Shown in pieces: positions 14,440 through 22,967 of a stretch of 47,113 nt of DNA. The stretch's first letter is position 1. Each line of letters starts with the position of its first letter. Source of the DNA: a virus. The translations under genes were made by a program, and so were the position numbers. Where the stretch lies: positions 1 to 47,113 of the IMG/VR virus record IMGVR_UViG_3300017989_006424; one strand, given 5' to 3'. Under the pieces are notes generated by a model. It was given only the letters and a program-made list of their open reading frames with translations. It did not search any database and had not been told where the DNA came from.

Positions 14440-15188
14440 GGGTCGATCCCCGCGGATTGACGCTGTTGGAAGAAAACGCTCGGTTCATGCCGGCGGAGCA
14501 ATACCAGCGTTTGGTGTTGAATATCCAGCGGGACGGCTGTTTGAGTAGCACGCCGCTGGTCTATCGAAATAAAGATCAAGTGATTGTGTTGAGCGGCAAT
14601 CATCGAACGATGGCGGCTATCGATGCCGGCCTGGAGGCTATTGACGTCATGGAAATTCTGAGTCCGCTGACGGAAGATCGGATGCGGGCCATCCAGTTAA
14701 GCCATAATGCGTTGAACGGCAAGGACCAACTTAATGTTCTGAAATCGATTTGGAGTAAAATTGATGGTGTTGACGCGAAGGAATACGCGGCGCTGAGCAA
14801 GCAAATGATCGAAGACATGGAACGCATCGACGTGCCGGCCATTGATGCGCGGCTCAATTTCGAGCACATTTCGATCATGTTTTTGGGTGAAGAGAAGGAA
14901 GAAGTGCTGGACGTCCTGCAGAAGGTTCGCAAGTGGAATATCACGGGCAAGGACGTGTGGGTCGAAGCGATTCAGCACTACGACGACATCGCTCGGGCGA
15001 TGGAAGACATCTGTACGCGGGAGACAATCCACAATTTCGCGACGGCCATTCTGTTGATGGCCCGGTACGCGACGGAATATTTGGCATGGGTTGATGCGGG
15101 TGAGGTGACACTGGGACACGCTCAACATCCAGTTGAGAAAGGCGGTTCGATTCCGCATACCCGCTGTTTTGAGGACCGGGAGTTATGA
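14391..15188 (+). CDS. ParB/Srx-like protein of the modification cassette
   Basis: The 265-residue protein carries a ParB/sulfiredoxin-type N-terminal domain: PRGLTLLEENARFMP followed by VIVLSGNHRTMAAIDAG (SGNHR at 68-72, where canonical ParB has GERR). The C-terminal half is helical and unrecognised. Some ParB-like domains act as nucleases, others bind or hydrolyse nucleotides. The gene overlaps the methyltransferase end by 49 bases if it starts at ATG 14391; a GTG at 14436 gives the tidier GTGA overlap and keeps the whole domain, so the true start is uncertain. Its place next to a DNA-modifying enzyme suggests a partner role in target choice or modification. Confidence 0.7.
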   Translation: MDAMGKTGETLQTKIVRVDPRGLTLLEENARFMPAEQYQRLVLNIQRDGCLSSTPLVYRNKDQVIVLSGNHRTMAAIDAGLEAIDVMEILSPLTEDRMRAIQLSHNALNGKDQLNVLKSIWSKIDGVDAKEYAALSKQMIEDMERIDVPAIDARLNFEHISIMFLGEEKEEVLDVLQKVRKWNITGKDVWVEAIQHYDDIARAMEDICTRETIHNFATAILLMARYATEYLAWVDAGEVTLGHAQHPVEKGGSIPHTRCFEDREL

Positions 15189-15556
15189 TGACCTTGGTTG
15201 ACGATAACCGTCAATGTGTTTCGCTGTGCGGGATGACACCCGCCCACTTCCTGGCCTTGCTATCGGCGCTGCGGCAAGCGAAAAACAGTCCGTCTCTGTA
15301 TGTGCAGGCTTTATCCGTGGGATTGCATCTGAGTTACCGATGGGTGTTGAACACGGACCGTCGGTCGATCTCTTTGCTCCATTTGACCTGGGAGGAAGTC
15401 CTGGTCCTGGAGGCGTTCATTGTGTCCTGGAGAGTCAAAGGACAGACCGATCGTTCTTTGGGAGAAATCTTAGAGGCCCTGGATGCGGCGGTGGAGCCGG
15501 TCACTCGGGTCGAGGAAAAGTCGAAGTGTCGGTCCAGTCTCCTATCAAGCGAGTGA
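15185..15556 (+). CDS. Unknown protein, 123 residues
   Basis: The start ATG overlaps the preceding stop (ATGA). The product has a hydrophobic helical stretch near residues 17-50 (MTPAHFLALLSALRQAK, YVQALSVGLHLSYRW) and another (TWEEVLVLEAFIVSWRVKG), which look like buried helices rather than membrane spans. No family recognised. It lies between the modification cassette and the terminase genes, six bases ahead of the next gene, so it may be a regulator of late genes, but that rests on position only. Confidence 0.55.
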   Translation: MMTLVDDNRQCVSLCGMTPAHFLALLSALRQAKNSPSLYVQALSVGLHLSYRWVLNTDRRSISLLHLTWEEVLVLEAFIVSWRVKGQTDRSLGEILEALDAAVEPVTRVEEKSKCRSSLLSSE

Positions 15557-15561
15557 TATGG

Positions 15562-15918
15562 ATGTCGAAACAGAAAAAGACGAAAACAACCCCTATCGCT
15601 CAACTCCTCGAAAAAGCCAAAAGGGAAGGCTACAAGCGAGGGTACGCCGATGGTCGGTGGAAACGCAAACGGCTTGTGGAGTGCATGACGATAACGAATG
15701 CGCAACTATGGGAACATCTGAAATTGCTGGATGAGGAAGAACCACTGGAGGGCGTGGTGATTTCGTTCACGTTTGCCGACCAGGTGATCAAAGCGTTGAG
15801 GGATCATGACTGTCATCATACCTATGCGAACATGCTGAGGCGACGGTATCGAGAGGCCAAACGAACGTCGAAAATCAATGTTTTCCTGGACGCATTGAAA
15901 AAGTCCCGTCGCCCCTGA
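15562..15918 (+). CDS. Unknown basic protein, 118 residues
   Basis: Residues 1-40 are very basic (SKQKKTKTTPIAQLLEKAKR, GYADGRWKRKRLVE), then the protein becomes mixed helical with a His/Cys-containing stretch (DHDCHHTYANMLRRRYREAK). It may bind nucleic acid. The ATG at 15562 is used; a GTG at 15553 is in frame and close to the previous gene end, so either could be the start. It immediately precedes the terminase small subunit region, where late-gene regulators are often found. Function unknown. Confidence 0.55.
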   Translation: MSKQKKTKTTPIAQLLEKAKREGYKRGYADGRWKRKRLVECMTITNAQLWEHLKLLDEEEPLEGVVISFTFADQVIKALRDHDCHHTYANMLRRRYREAKRTSKINVFLDALKKSRRP

Positions 15919-15958
15919 TTTAAGTTCCCCCCCCTTGGTTTGCCGTTAATGCGGTTGT
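15919..15958 (+). other. Gap before terminase genes with an eight-C tract
   Basis: This short gap contains CCCCCCCC at 15927-15934 and a six-codon mini-frame (15949-15966) overlapping the terminase start. No ribosome binding site is seen for the next gene. Packaging sites (cos or pac) in many phages lie next to terS, so this is a place to look, but nothing here proves it. Confidence 0.25.
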
Positions 15959-16525
15959 ATGGCTAAACGCGGCAAAAATAAAAGCAACGTGGGACGCAAG
16001 TCCAAATACCAGACGCACATCGAGCCGAATGTCGAGCTGATTCTTGGATGGCTCCGCAGCGGGTACACCGAACAGAGTATTGCCAAACGGTTGGGCGTGG
16101 GAGCCTCAACATGGAAGCACTACAAAGGCCAATATCAAGACTTTCGAGACCTCATACAAAAGGGCCAACAGGATATCGCGGCGCTGTGTGTGAACAGCCT
16201 GCTCAAACGAGCGGTAGGGTACGATTACGAAGAGGTTCATAAGGAAGTCGTCAATCCGGGGTCCCAGGGCCAGGGGCGCTCCGGAGCGCAGCGCGTTGTG
16301 GTTAAGACCATTACGAAACACGTTCCGGCGGACGTCGGGGCCTGTTGTGTCATTCTGTTCAACCGCATGAAGGGTAAGTGGCAGAACAAACAGGAGATCA
16401 AGCATAGTGGCCAGATCAAGAACACCGGCGTGTTGATGGTCGAGCCCGAGCGTACCAGGAAGCAATGGGAAGAGTGGGTACAACAAGGACACAAAACGCA
16501 GCAAGAAAAAGCGACGCCAACATAA
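15959..16525 (+). CDS. Terminase small subunit
   Basis: The 188-residue product has the layout of phage small terminases: a basic N-terminus, a helix-turn-helix (LILGWLRSGYTEQSIAKRLGVGASTWKHY begins at about residue 29), a helical middle (RDLIQKGQQDIAALCVNSLLKRAVGYDYEE) and an acidic/charged tail. The LKRAVGYDYEEV stretch is often seen in this family. It would bind packaging sites and recruit the large subunit, whose gene overlaps its end by 61 bases. The ATG lacks a clear ribosome binding site. Call rests on motif and position, both consistent. Confidence 0.75.
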   Translation: MAKRGKNKSNVGRKSKYQTHIEPNVELILGWLRSGYTEQSIAKRLGVGASTWKHYKGQYQDFRDLIQKGQQDIAALCVNSLLKRAVGYDYEEVHKEVVNPGSQGQGRSGAQRVVVKTITKHVPADVGACCVILFNRMKGKWQNKQEIKHSGQIKNTGVLMVEPERTRKQWEEWVQQGHKTQQEKATPT

Positions 16526-17883
16526 TCTGGGCACCGCAGCCGGGCAGTCAACAATGGGTTTTAGCCTGTCCGATCTTTGAGTGCCTGTATGAAGGCACCC
16601 GCGGACCGGGCAAGACGGATGCCTTGCTGATGGACTATGCGCAGTATGTGGGCCGCGGTTTCGGTCCGGCATGGCGGGGGATTCTGTTTCGACGCCAGTA
16701 TCCGGACCTGGAAGAAGTCATTCAAAAATCAAAGAAATGGTTTTATCAAATTTTTCCCGGTGCGGACTACAAGGAATCCAACCATCGGTGGGTGTTCCCC
16801 GATGGCGAAATCCTGTTGTTCCGCTATGCGAGTCGGCTGGATGACTACTGGAATTACCACGGCCACGAATACCCCTGGATTGGTTGGGAGGAATTGACGG
16901 CATGGCCGACGGATGAGTTGTACATGATGATGATGTCGGTGTGTCGGTCGAGCGACCCGAATGTCCCCCGTCACTACCGGGCGACGTGCAACCCCTATGG
17001 TCCGGGCCATAACTGGGTGAAGCATCGATTTATCGATCCGATGCCGAGAGGCATCGTGATGGTCGATGAGGATGAAAGAGAGCGAGTGGCTATTCACGGG
17101 TCTATTTTCGAGAATTTGATCTTACTGAAAAACGATCCCGGTTACCTCAACATGCTCAAGGCTCAGACCGGCGCCCGTCGAGAAGCATGGTACAAAGGCA
17201 GTTGGGATATTGTCGCCGGCGGCATGTTCGATGACGTGTGGGATCGGCGTGTGCATGTGATTGAGCCGTTCGAGATCCCGCGAACGTGGCGGATCGATCG
17301 TTCGTTCGACTGGGGCAGCGCCAAACCGTACTCGGTGGGCTATTGGGCCGAATCGGACGGCTGCGATGTGACGCTGGCCGGTGGGCGGATCCGGCCGACG
17401 CAACGCGGGGACCTGTTTCGCATTTCGGAAATGTACGGCTGCACGGGCAAGCCGGACGAAGGGACGAAAGAGCTGGCGGTGGAGGTCGCCCGAAAGATCA
17501 AAAACTACGAAAAGATACTCGGTCGGCGAATTCACCCGGGCCCCGCGGATTCCTCCATCTTCGCGGTGGATAATGGCAATTCAATCGCCGGCGATATGGA
17601 AAAGGTCGGCGTGCGTTGGCTGGCGGCCAACAAGGCGGCGGGCAGCCGGATCAACGGGTGGGAGCTGATGCGGGAACGGTTCAAGAACGCGACCCATCGG
17701 GAAGGCGCGGGCCTGTACGTGTTCGATACATGCCGACATTTTATCCGCACCGTGCCGGCGTTGCCGAGGGATCAGCGAAAACCCGACGATGTGGACACGG
17801 ACACCGAAGATCATATTGCCGACGAGACGCGGTACCGGTGCTTAGCGAAACAGCACAGCATGACCGTTCGGCAGGCGAGTTAG
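16465..17883 (+). CDS. Terminase large subunit (packaging ATPase/nuclease)
   Basis: The 472-residue protein shows the terminase ATPase motifs Walker A EGTRGPGKTDA (43-53) and a Walker-B-like YPWIGWEELTAW with acidic Glu142-143, plus the coupling-like RATCNPYGPGHNW. The C-terminal half has nuclease-type stretches starting with SFDWGSAKPYSVGYW (first metal-binding Asp). Known role: pumps DNA into the prohead and cuts concatemers. Start 16465 is inside the small-subunit gene, with AGGA close upstream; a GTG at 16474 is a fallback. Length is normal for the family. Confidence 0.9.
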   Translation: MGRVGTTRTQNAARKSDANIIWAPQPGSQQWVLACPIFECLYEGTRGPGKTDALLMDYAQYVGRGFGPAWRGILFRRQYPDLEEVIQKSKKWFYQIFPGADYKESNHRWVFPDGEILLFRYASRLDDYWNYHGHEYPWIGWEELTAWPTDELYMMMMSVCRSSDPNVPRHYRATCNPYGPGHNWVKHRFIDPMPRGIVMVDEDERERVAIHGSIFENLILLKNDPGYLNMLKAQTGARREAWYKGSWDIVAGGMFDDVWDRRVHVIEPFEIPRTWRIDRSFDWGSAKPYSVGYWAESDGCDVTLAGGRIRPTQRGDLFRISEMYGCTGKPDEGTKELAVEVARKIKNYEKILGRRIHPGPADSSIFAVDNGNSIAGDMEKVGVRWLAANKAAGSRINGWELMRERFKNATHREGAGLYVFDTCRHFIRTVPALPRDQRKPDDVDTDTEDHIADETRYRCLAKQHSMTVRQAS

Positions 17884-17896
17884 AAAGGGGATTTGA

Positions 17897-18118
17897 ATGA
17901 CAGAGGGGCAATGCCAAAAGCATAGCGGGGTGGCGGAGGCCATCAAGAATCTCCAGCAAAGCGACACGGATCAGTGGGAGCATATCAACAGGATCGAAGC
18001 GGCGCTGCCGAAATTGATTCCGGTGTGGGTGACCGTTGTGTTGATGGTGATGAGCGCGGTCACGGCCAGCGCGTTGACGTTTGCGGGTATGTGGATGAAG
18101 TTTTCAGGAAAGGGGTAA
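17897..18118 (+). CDS. XhlA-like/holin-like single-span protein
   Basis: The 73-residue protein has a soluble helical N-terminus (about 1-40) followed by one membrane span (VWVTVVLMVMSAVTASALTFAGMW as two pieces, ~43-66) and a basic end. This layout matches haemolysin XhlA-type proteins and some holins that aid cell lysis or anchor to the membrane. It lies between terminase and portal, where such small proteins do occur, with a TAATG overlap with the portal gene. Either a lysis or a membrane-associated role is possible. Confidence 0.6.
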   Translation: MTEGQCQKHSGVAEAIKNLQQSDTDQWEHINRIEAALPKLIPVWVTVVLMVMSAVTASALTFAGMWMKFSGKG

Positions 18119-19545
18119 TGATGGCGATAGAGAACGAAGCCCAAGTCGATACGCCGTGCCTGGCGTATGATGCCATGTCGCAGCACTGGCCGTTGATCGA
18201 TGATTTACTCGGTGGCAGCCGGGCGATGCGGGCCAACAGTACGACGTATCTTCCAAAATTCGAGAAAGAGACGGCGGGTCACTATAAGGCGCGGGTCCGG
18301 AATACCGTGTTGTTCAACGCCTACGGCGATACCGTCAAGAATATCGTCAGCAAGCCGTTCAGTAAACCGGTCACGCTTCAGGGGAACGTCCCTGAGCCGC
18401 TTGGCGGCCTGGTGGATGACGTGGACGGCCAGGGCAAGAACCTCGGGCAACTGGCGAAAGATCTGTGTTGGGACTTTGTCAACAGGGGGATCGGACATAT
18501 CCTGGTGGATTATCCAGTGACCTTATCAGAGGACGGGAAGAAGCCGACGCTGAAACAGGAAAGAGATCAAGGGTATCGGCCCCGCTTTGTGCAGGTCCGG
18601 CCCGAGCAGCTCATCGGGTGGCGCGTCGAGAACAGGGAGACCGGCCAACCGGTGTTGACGCGGATTCGTATTGCCGAGACACATACGGAACCGGATGGCC
18701 GGTGGGGCGAACAACAGGTCAAATATATCCGCGTGATCGAGCCAGACGCCTGGAGGGTGTATCGCCAGATCGATAGCGAGGAGTATGTGCTGGACAGTGA
18801 AGGCGAGAACAGCCTGGGGAAAGTGCCGTTGATTACCGGGTATGCCAATCCCACGGGGGTATTGACGGCCGAGCCGCCGTTGGTGGATTTGGCGGAGACG
18901 AATCTCGCTCACTATCAAAGCGACAGCGATCAACGGAATATTCTGCATTACGCCCGCGTTGCGACGTTGGTGCTTTTGGGATTCACGTCCGACGAAGCGG
19001 ATCAGATTGCCCTGGGTCCCAACCAGGTCATCAGCAGCACCAACGAGAACGCCAAGGTCAGTTACGCCGAACACAGCGGCAAGTCCATTGAGGCCGGTGC
19101 GAAAGACGTCGAGAAGCTGGAGGAACGAATGATGATCTTGGGCCTCCAGCCGTTCCTTCGCAGGATCGGCAACCAAACGGCGACCGGCCAGAGCATTGAC
19201 GAATCCCGGGCCAATTCCGATATTCAGGCGTGGGTCATGGCGCTGGAGGATCTGTTGTACCGAGCCTACGTCATGGCCTCCGAATGGATCAAGGTCACGT
19301 TGCCCGACGATTTCAAGGTGGATGTCTTTAACGACTTCGCGATGCTACTGAGGGCAGCGCAGGATATCGGGCACTTGATCAAAATACGGCAGGCCGGCGA
19401 GCTGTCACGGCAGACCTTCCTGCGCGAAGTCAAGCGGAGAAATATTCTATCCGAGACCGTGGACGTGGAGGAGGAAGTTGAGCGGATTGAGGCCGAAGGC
19501 CCGGCCCTGGCGATGGTAGGGTTGAATGACGAGGATGAGGACTAA
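18118..19545 (+). CDS. Portal protein (DUF4055-like)
   Basis: The 475-residue protein follows the terminase, as portals do, and has family-like features: an N-terminal region with FEKETAGHYKARVRNTVLFNAYGDTVKNIVSKPF, a beta-rich centre and an acidic C-terminus (NDEDED). It resembles the DUF4055 group of portals. Twelve copies would form the ring through which DNA enters. The ATG at 18118 overlaps the stop of the previous gene (TAATG), with AGGAAAGGGG upstream. The gene for the minor head protein starts six bases after it. Confidence 0.8.
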   Translation: MMAIENEAQVDTPCLAYDAMSQHWPLIDDLLGGSRAMRANSTTYLPKFEKETAGHYKARVRNTVLFNAYGDTVKNIVSKPFSKPVTLQGNVPEPLGGLVDDVDGQGKNLGQLAKDLCWDFVNRGIGHILVDYPVTLSEDGKKPTLKQERDQGYRPRFVQVRPEQLIGWRVENRETGQPVLTRIRIAETHTEPDGRWGEQQVKYIRVIEPDAWRVYRQIDSEEYVLDSEGENSLGKVPLITGYANPTGVLTAEPPLVDLAETNLAHYQSDSDQRNILHYARVATLVLLGFTSDEADQIALGPNQVISSTNENAKVSYAEHSGKSIEAGAKDVEKLEERMMILGLQPFLRRIGNQTATGQSIDESRANSDIQAWVMALEDLLYRAYVMASEWIKVTLPDDFKVDVFNDFAMLLRAAQDIGHLIKIRQAGELSRQTFLREVKRRNILSETVDVEEEVERIEAEGPALAMVGLNDEDED

Positions 19546-19551
19546 CAGGCC

Positions 19552-20637
19552 ATGCCGATCGGCGATGACAAATTCTCGGAGTTGCCGCACACCGTCAATG
19601 AGCTGGTGGCGGATCGGGCCATTCGGCACGCCCTGTATCTGGAGCGCTACAAAACGCACTTGGTGAATGAGATTCTGGCGGAGTTCAATAATCGTCTGGA
19701 GCCGGCGTTGCGCGAACGCATCGAAAAGAGCCTGCAGCGCGTGACCGTGACCAACAAACAACTCCGGGCGTTGTTCAAGCATAACGGCGAACTGGTGAAA
19801 GCCGAATACGAGGTGATGGAGGCCAAGCTGTACGATCAGCTTCGCGATGTTGGCCAGGTGGAGTCGTCGTGGCTGATTCGCACGTTACAGCAGACGACGC
19901 CGATTGCCTGTGACGTTGTCTCTCCGAACCCCAATATGCTCAAGGCCCTGGTGATTAAGCAGCCGATGGAAGGGGCGCTCGTGAAGGATTGGTTTGCCAA
20001 GCTCAGCAAAGATACGGCGTTTGCGGTCAATCGGCACATCCAGATGGGCATGATCGAAGGGGAAGGGATCGAGAAGATCGTCCGGAGAATCAAGGGCACG
20101 CGAAAGGCCCACTATAAAGACGGGATCTTGAACGCCAGGCGGAATCACCTTCGGGCGGTGGTCCGCACCAGCGTCAGTCATGTCTCGCATGGGGCCAGAG
20201 AGGAAGTCTATAAAGCCAACACCGACGTTGTGAAGGCCGTTCAAATCCAGGCGACGCTCGATACGCGAACGTGCCTGGAGTGCATGAACCTGGACGGTAA
20301 GGTGTTTAAGGTGGGCGACGGGCGGAGACCTCCGTTTCATTATGGGTGCCGGTGTACGGATACACCGGTCCTCAAGAGCTGGAAGGAACTGGACATCAAG
20401 GGCCTCAAAGAGGTGCCGGACAGCACCCGAGCCTCGATGAACGGCCGGGTGGCGGCGACGATGACCTATGCCCAATGGCTCAGGAAACAGGCGGTCGATG
20501 TGCAAAATGAAGCCCTGGGCAAGACCCGCGCCACGCTGTTTCGCCAAGGGCGACTCAAGTTGAAACAGTTCATTGGCCGACACAATAAACCGATCACGCT
20601 CAAGGCGTTGGCCAAGACATTGAACGAAGGGGTATGA
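19552..20637 (+). CDS. Minor head protein (SPP1 gp7/Mu gpF-like)
   Basis: The 361-residue product carries the C-terminal signature of phage Mu F-like/SPP1 gp7 head morphogenesis proteins: TLDTRTCLECMNLDG followed by PPFHYGCRCTDTP, with Cys pairs at about 243/246 and 265/267. These proteins are associated with portal and DNA in the capsid and are needed early in infection or for head assembly. The N-terminal half is helical (HALYLERYKTHLVNEIL...). Its place right after the portal is the standard one. Confidence 0.85.
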   Translation: MPIGDDKFSELPHTVNELVADRAIRHALYLERYKTHLVNEILAEFNNRLEPALRERIEKSLQRVTVTNKQLRALFKHNGELVKAEYEVMEAKLYDQLRDVGQVESSWLIRTLQQTTPIACDVVSPNPNMLKALVIKQPMEGALVKDWFAKLSKDTAFAVNRHIQMGMIEGEGIEKIVRRIKGTRKAHYKDGILNARRNHLRAVVRTSVSHVSHGAREEVYKANTDVVKAVQIQATLDTRTCLECMNLDGKVFKVGDGRRPPFHYGCRCTDTPVLKSWKELDIKGLKEVPDSTRASMNGRVAATMTYAQWLRKQAVDVQNEALGKTRATLFRQGRLKLKQFIGRHNKPITLKALAKTLNEGV

Positions 20638-20871
20638 CGCCTTGGGCGATGGAAACGAGCGGGTGTGTGACCCGCAAGGCATAGCAGACAAGTGAATATC
20701 GGGTTCACGGCTCACCCGGCCAGGTGAGTGGTGACGCAAGAACAAAACAAGCGGCCGTGTAGGGGCCTACACCCTTTACACGCGCCGCTTTTTTTGTTGC
20801 CCGCGCCAGGGCGGGAAGCCCGGGGGTTGGGACAGCCCCTCGAAAGGCGGGAAGCCAAAGGAGAATGTGTC
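20638..20871 (+). other. Gap before scaffold gene: several hairpins, no gene seen
   Basis: This 234-base gap holds a 6-bp hairpin GCGGGT/ACCCGC (20659-20675), a second CTCACC/GGTGAG (near 20711-20728), the terminator described separately, and the ribosome binding site AAAGGAG for the scaffold gene. No frame here has a convincing start. It likely sets the relative level of head genes. Confidence 0.5.
20751..20795 (+). terminator. Rho-independent terminator before scaffold and coat genes
   Basis: The stem pairs GCGGC(C)GTGTA at 20751-20761 with TACAC(GC)GCCGC at 20777-20788 and is followed by seven Ts (20789-20795). Inside the 5' arm, GTGTAGG and CCTACAC (20757-20772) can pair instead in a 7-bp hairpin, which would prevent the full stem, so an on/off arrangement is possible. 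Confidence 0.75.
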
Positions 20872-21660
20872 ATGGCATTGGCAGCAATAGTCAAGGAAGA
20901 AACATACACCGGTTTGTCGGAAGAGATCCAGAAGGAGTACACCAAGCAGGATGACGGGACGTACCTGCTCGATGTCACGGCGGTGGACGATTTCGCCCTG
21001 GAGAACGTCAAGGGCCTCAAATCGGCCTTAAGCTCGGAGCGGACCGCGCGGGAGGCGGCGGAAACCAAGCTCAAAGCATTCGACGATTTGGATGTTGCGA
21101 AAGCGCGGGAAGCGCTGACGAAGGTCGAGGAGATGGCCAATTGGAAGCCTGAAGATAAGGTCCAGGAGCAGATCCACGCGATTACAACGCAGTTGACCGA
21201 AAAGCATAAGACCGAGCTGAGAAAGAAAGACCAGGCGAACAGTACGCTGATCAAGCAGCTTGAAAAAGTGATGATCGAAGCGGAGGCCGTCAAGGCCATC
21301 ACCGAGAACAAAGGATCGAGTACCTTGCTGCTGCCTCATGTTCTCAATGCCACACGGATGCGACAGAACGATCAGGGTGGATTTGTGGTCGAGGTTGTCG
21401 GGGAGGATGGCAATCCTCGTATCAGTCCGGCGACCGGATCGACGGCGCCCATGTTGATCGCGGAGTTGGTCGCCGAAATGAAAAACCAGGACACGTTCGC
21501 CCCGGCTTTTGAGGGAAGCGGCGCCACGGGAAGCGGCGCTACGGGAAGCGACATCAAGCCCAAGATCAAAGGGGGCACGATTCAGATCCAGGAAGGGGAT
21601 CAAGAGGCGATCGAAGACAATATTGAGGAACTGGCCTCCGGTAAAGCCGTCATTGTTTAG
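20872..21660 (+). CDS. Capsid scaffold protein
   Basis: The 262-residue, highly charged helical product sits directly before the coat gene and has the composition of phage scaffolds: a coiled-coil centre (LKSALSSERTAREAAETKLK to about 140) and an acidic C-terminal part with a GSGATGSGATG linker encoded by a small tandem repeat (21520-21550). Scaffolds shape the prohead and leave before DNA packaging. The start at 20872 has AAAGGAG nine bases upstream. Sequence does not reveal a protease, so how the scaffold is removed is unknown. Confidence 0.7.
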   Translation: MALAAIVKEETYTGLSEEIQKEYTKQDDGTYLLDVTAVDDFALENVKGLKSALSSERTAREAAETKLKAFDDLDVAKAREALTKVEEMANWKPEDKVQEQIHAITTQLTEKHKTELRKKDQANSTLIKQLEKVMIEAEAVKAITENKGSSTLLLPHVLNATRMRQNDQGGFVVEVVGEDGNPRISPATGSTAPMLIAELVAEMKNQDTFAPAFEGSGATGSGATGSDIKPKIKGGTIQIQEGDQEAIEDNIEELASGKAVIV

Positions 21661-21687
21661 GAGGCCGATTGTACAAGGAGTTAAAGA

Positions 21688-22854
21688 ATGGCTAATGAAC
21701 TGACAATGTTGACTCATACGATTCTAGCGAGAGGCTTGATGGTTCTCAGAGAGAGCTGTTTGATGCCGATGCTTGTGAATCAGGAGTATTCGCTTGCACC
21801 CAAACAAAAGGGCCAGACCATCGACGTACCGATCAGCAAAGTGGCCAGCACGTACGATATCACACCCAGCCACCAGGATAAGCAGGCGACCGGCACCGAC
21901 CTGGATTACGTGCAGGTGACCTTGGATCAGTGGAAGGGAACCGATTTTTATTTGACGGACCTGGAGCGGACTCGGATCGCCAAAGAGAAGTTCTGGCTTC
22001 CTTCGACCGTCCAGGAGAAAGTCAGAGCGCTGGCGAATGCGGTCAACGCCCATATTCTCAGTCAGTATTATGGGGTGTATGGCTTTGTCGGCACGGCCGG
22101 TACAACGCCGTTCAGTAATTCCACCGACCGAACCGCCGCGAAGGATGCCACGCAACTCTATGCCAGGCTCGACGATCAGCTTTGTCCGAAAGTGGGACGA
22201 CATGCGGTCATTGACACGATGGCGGAAGCGGAGGCGCTGGCGCTGCCCTATTTTGCCCATGCGGATAAGGCGGGCAGTCAGAACGTCATCGAGTTGGCTC
22301 AGATTGGCACGAAGTTCGGGATGAACTGGTTTATTGAGAACGCCATCGTCAGCCACACGGCGGGCACGCCGGGCGGCACGCCGCTGGTGAATGGAGCGCA
22401 TGAGGCGGCTACGAATGATTTGACCGATACGTTGGCCGTCAAGGGAATGACGGTGACGACTGGCGATTACCACCAGGGCGACATTATCACGATGGCGGGG
22501 CATTCTCAAACCTATGCGGTGTTGGCCGATGCCACGGCCGATGGTTCCGGCAATGCGTCGCTCAGTATTGCGCCGGGTCTTCAGGCAGCTCTATCGGGCG
22601 ACGAAGCGATTTCGCTCAAGGCCAGTCACACGGTCAATATGGCGTTCAACAGGGAAGCGTTCGCGTTTGCCACGGCTCCGTTCGAGAAGGACATCATGCC
22701 GGGCGTGGAGATGGCCGTGGTCAGAGATCCGGTCACGGGCCTGGTCTTGCGTCTGGAGGTCAAGCGTCAGTACAAGCAGACGAAGTGGGAATTCGACATT
22801 CTTTACGGCGCCAAGTGTGTCAGGCCCCGATTCGCCTGCCGGCTCGCTGGTTAA
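21688..22854 (+). CDS. Major capsid protein, P22 coat-like
   Basis: The 388-residue protein has features of the P22 coat protein family: an N-terminal LTMLTHTILARGLMVLRESC helix, KGQTIDVPISK and FYLTDLERTRIAKEKFWLPS stretches, and a middle insertion (residues ~220-320) rich in beta strands that corresponds to the I-domain position. C-terminal FDILYGAKCVRPRFACRLAG closes the fold. Several hundred copies would form the shell. AAGGAG precedes the ATG. Upstream is the scaffold, as in P22. Confidence is good that this is the coat; P22-type is inferred from pattern. Confidence 0.8.
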   Translation: MANELTMLTHTILARGLMVLRESCLMPMLVNQEYSLAPKQKGQTIDVPISKVASTYDITPSHQDKQATGTDLDYVQVTLDQWKGTDFYLTDLERTRIAKEKFWLPSTVQEKVRALANAVNAHILSQYYGVYGFVGTAGTTPFSNSTDRTAAKDATQLYARLDDQLCPKVGRHAVIDTMAEAEALALPYFAHADKAGSQNVIELAQIGTKFGMNWFIENAIVSHTAGTPGGTPLVNGAHEAATNDLTDTLAVKGMTVTTGDYHQGDIITMAGHSQTYAVLADATADGSGNASLSIAPGLQAALSGDEAISLKASHTVNMAFNREAFAFATAPFEKDIMPGVEMAVVRDPVTGLVLRLEVKRQYKQTKWEFDILYGAKCVRPRFACRLAG

Positions 22855-22855
22855 G

Positions 22856-22938
22856 ATGTCCGTCTGGGTGCATGGAGACGGACATGGCATCACAGGGTGT
22901 CCGCCTTACATCCAACGGGTAGGCGGGCAGGGGGCCAT
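22856..22938 (+). other. Two hairpins after the coat gene
   Basis: Immediately after the coat stop, ATGTCCGTC (22856-22864) pairs with GACGGACAT (22877-22885) in a 9-bp stem, and a second stem joins CCGCCT with AGGCGG at about 22909-22934. Neither has a T-run. They could stabilise the abundant coat mRNA or attenuate read-through to the head-completion genes. Confidence 0.5.
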
Positions 22939-22967
22939 AACAACACATACAGTGAGGAAGTCACAGG

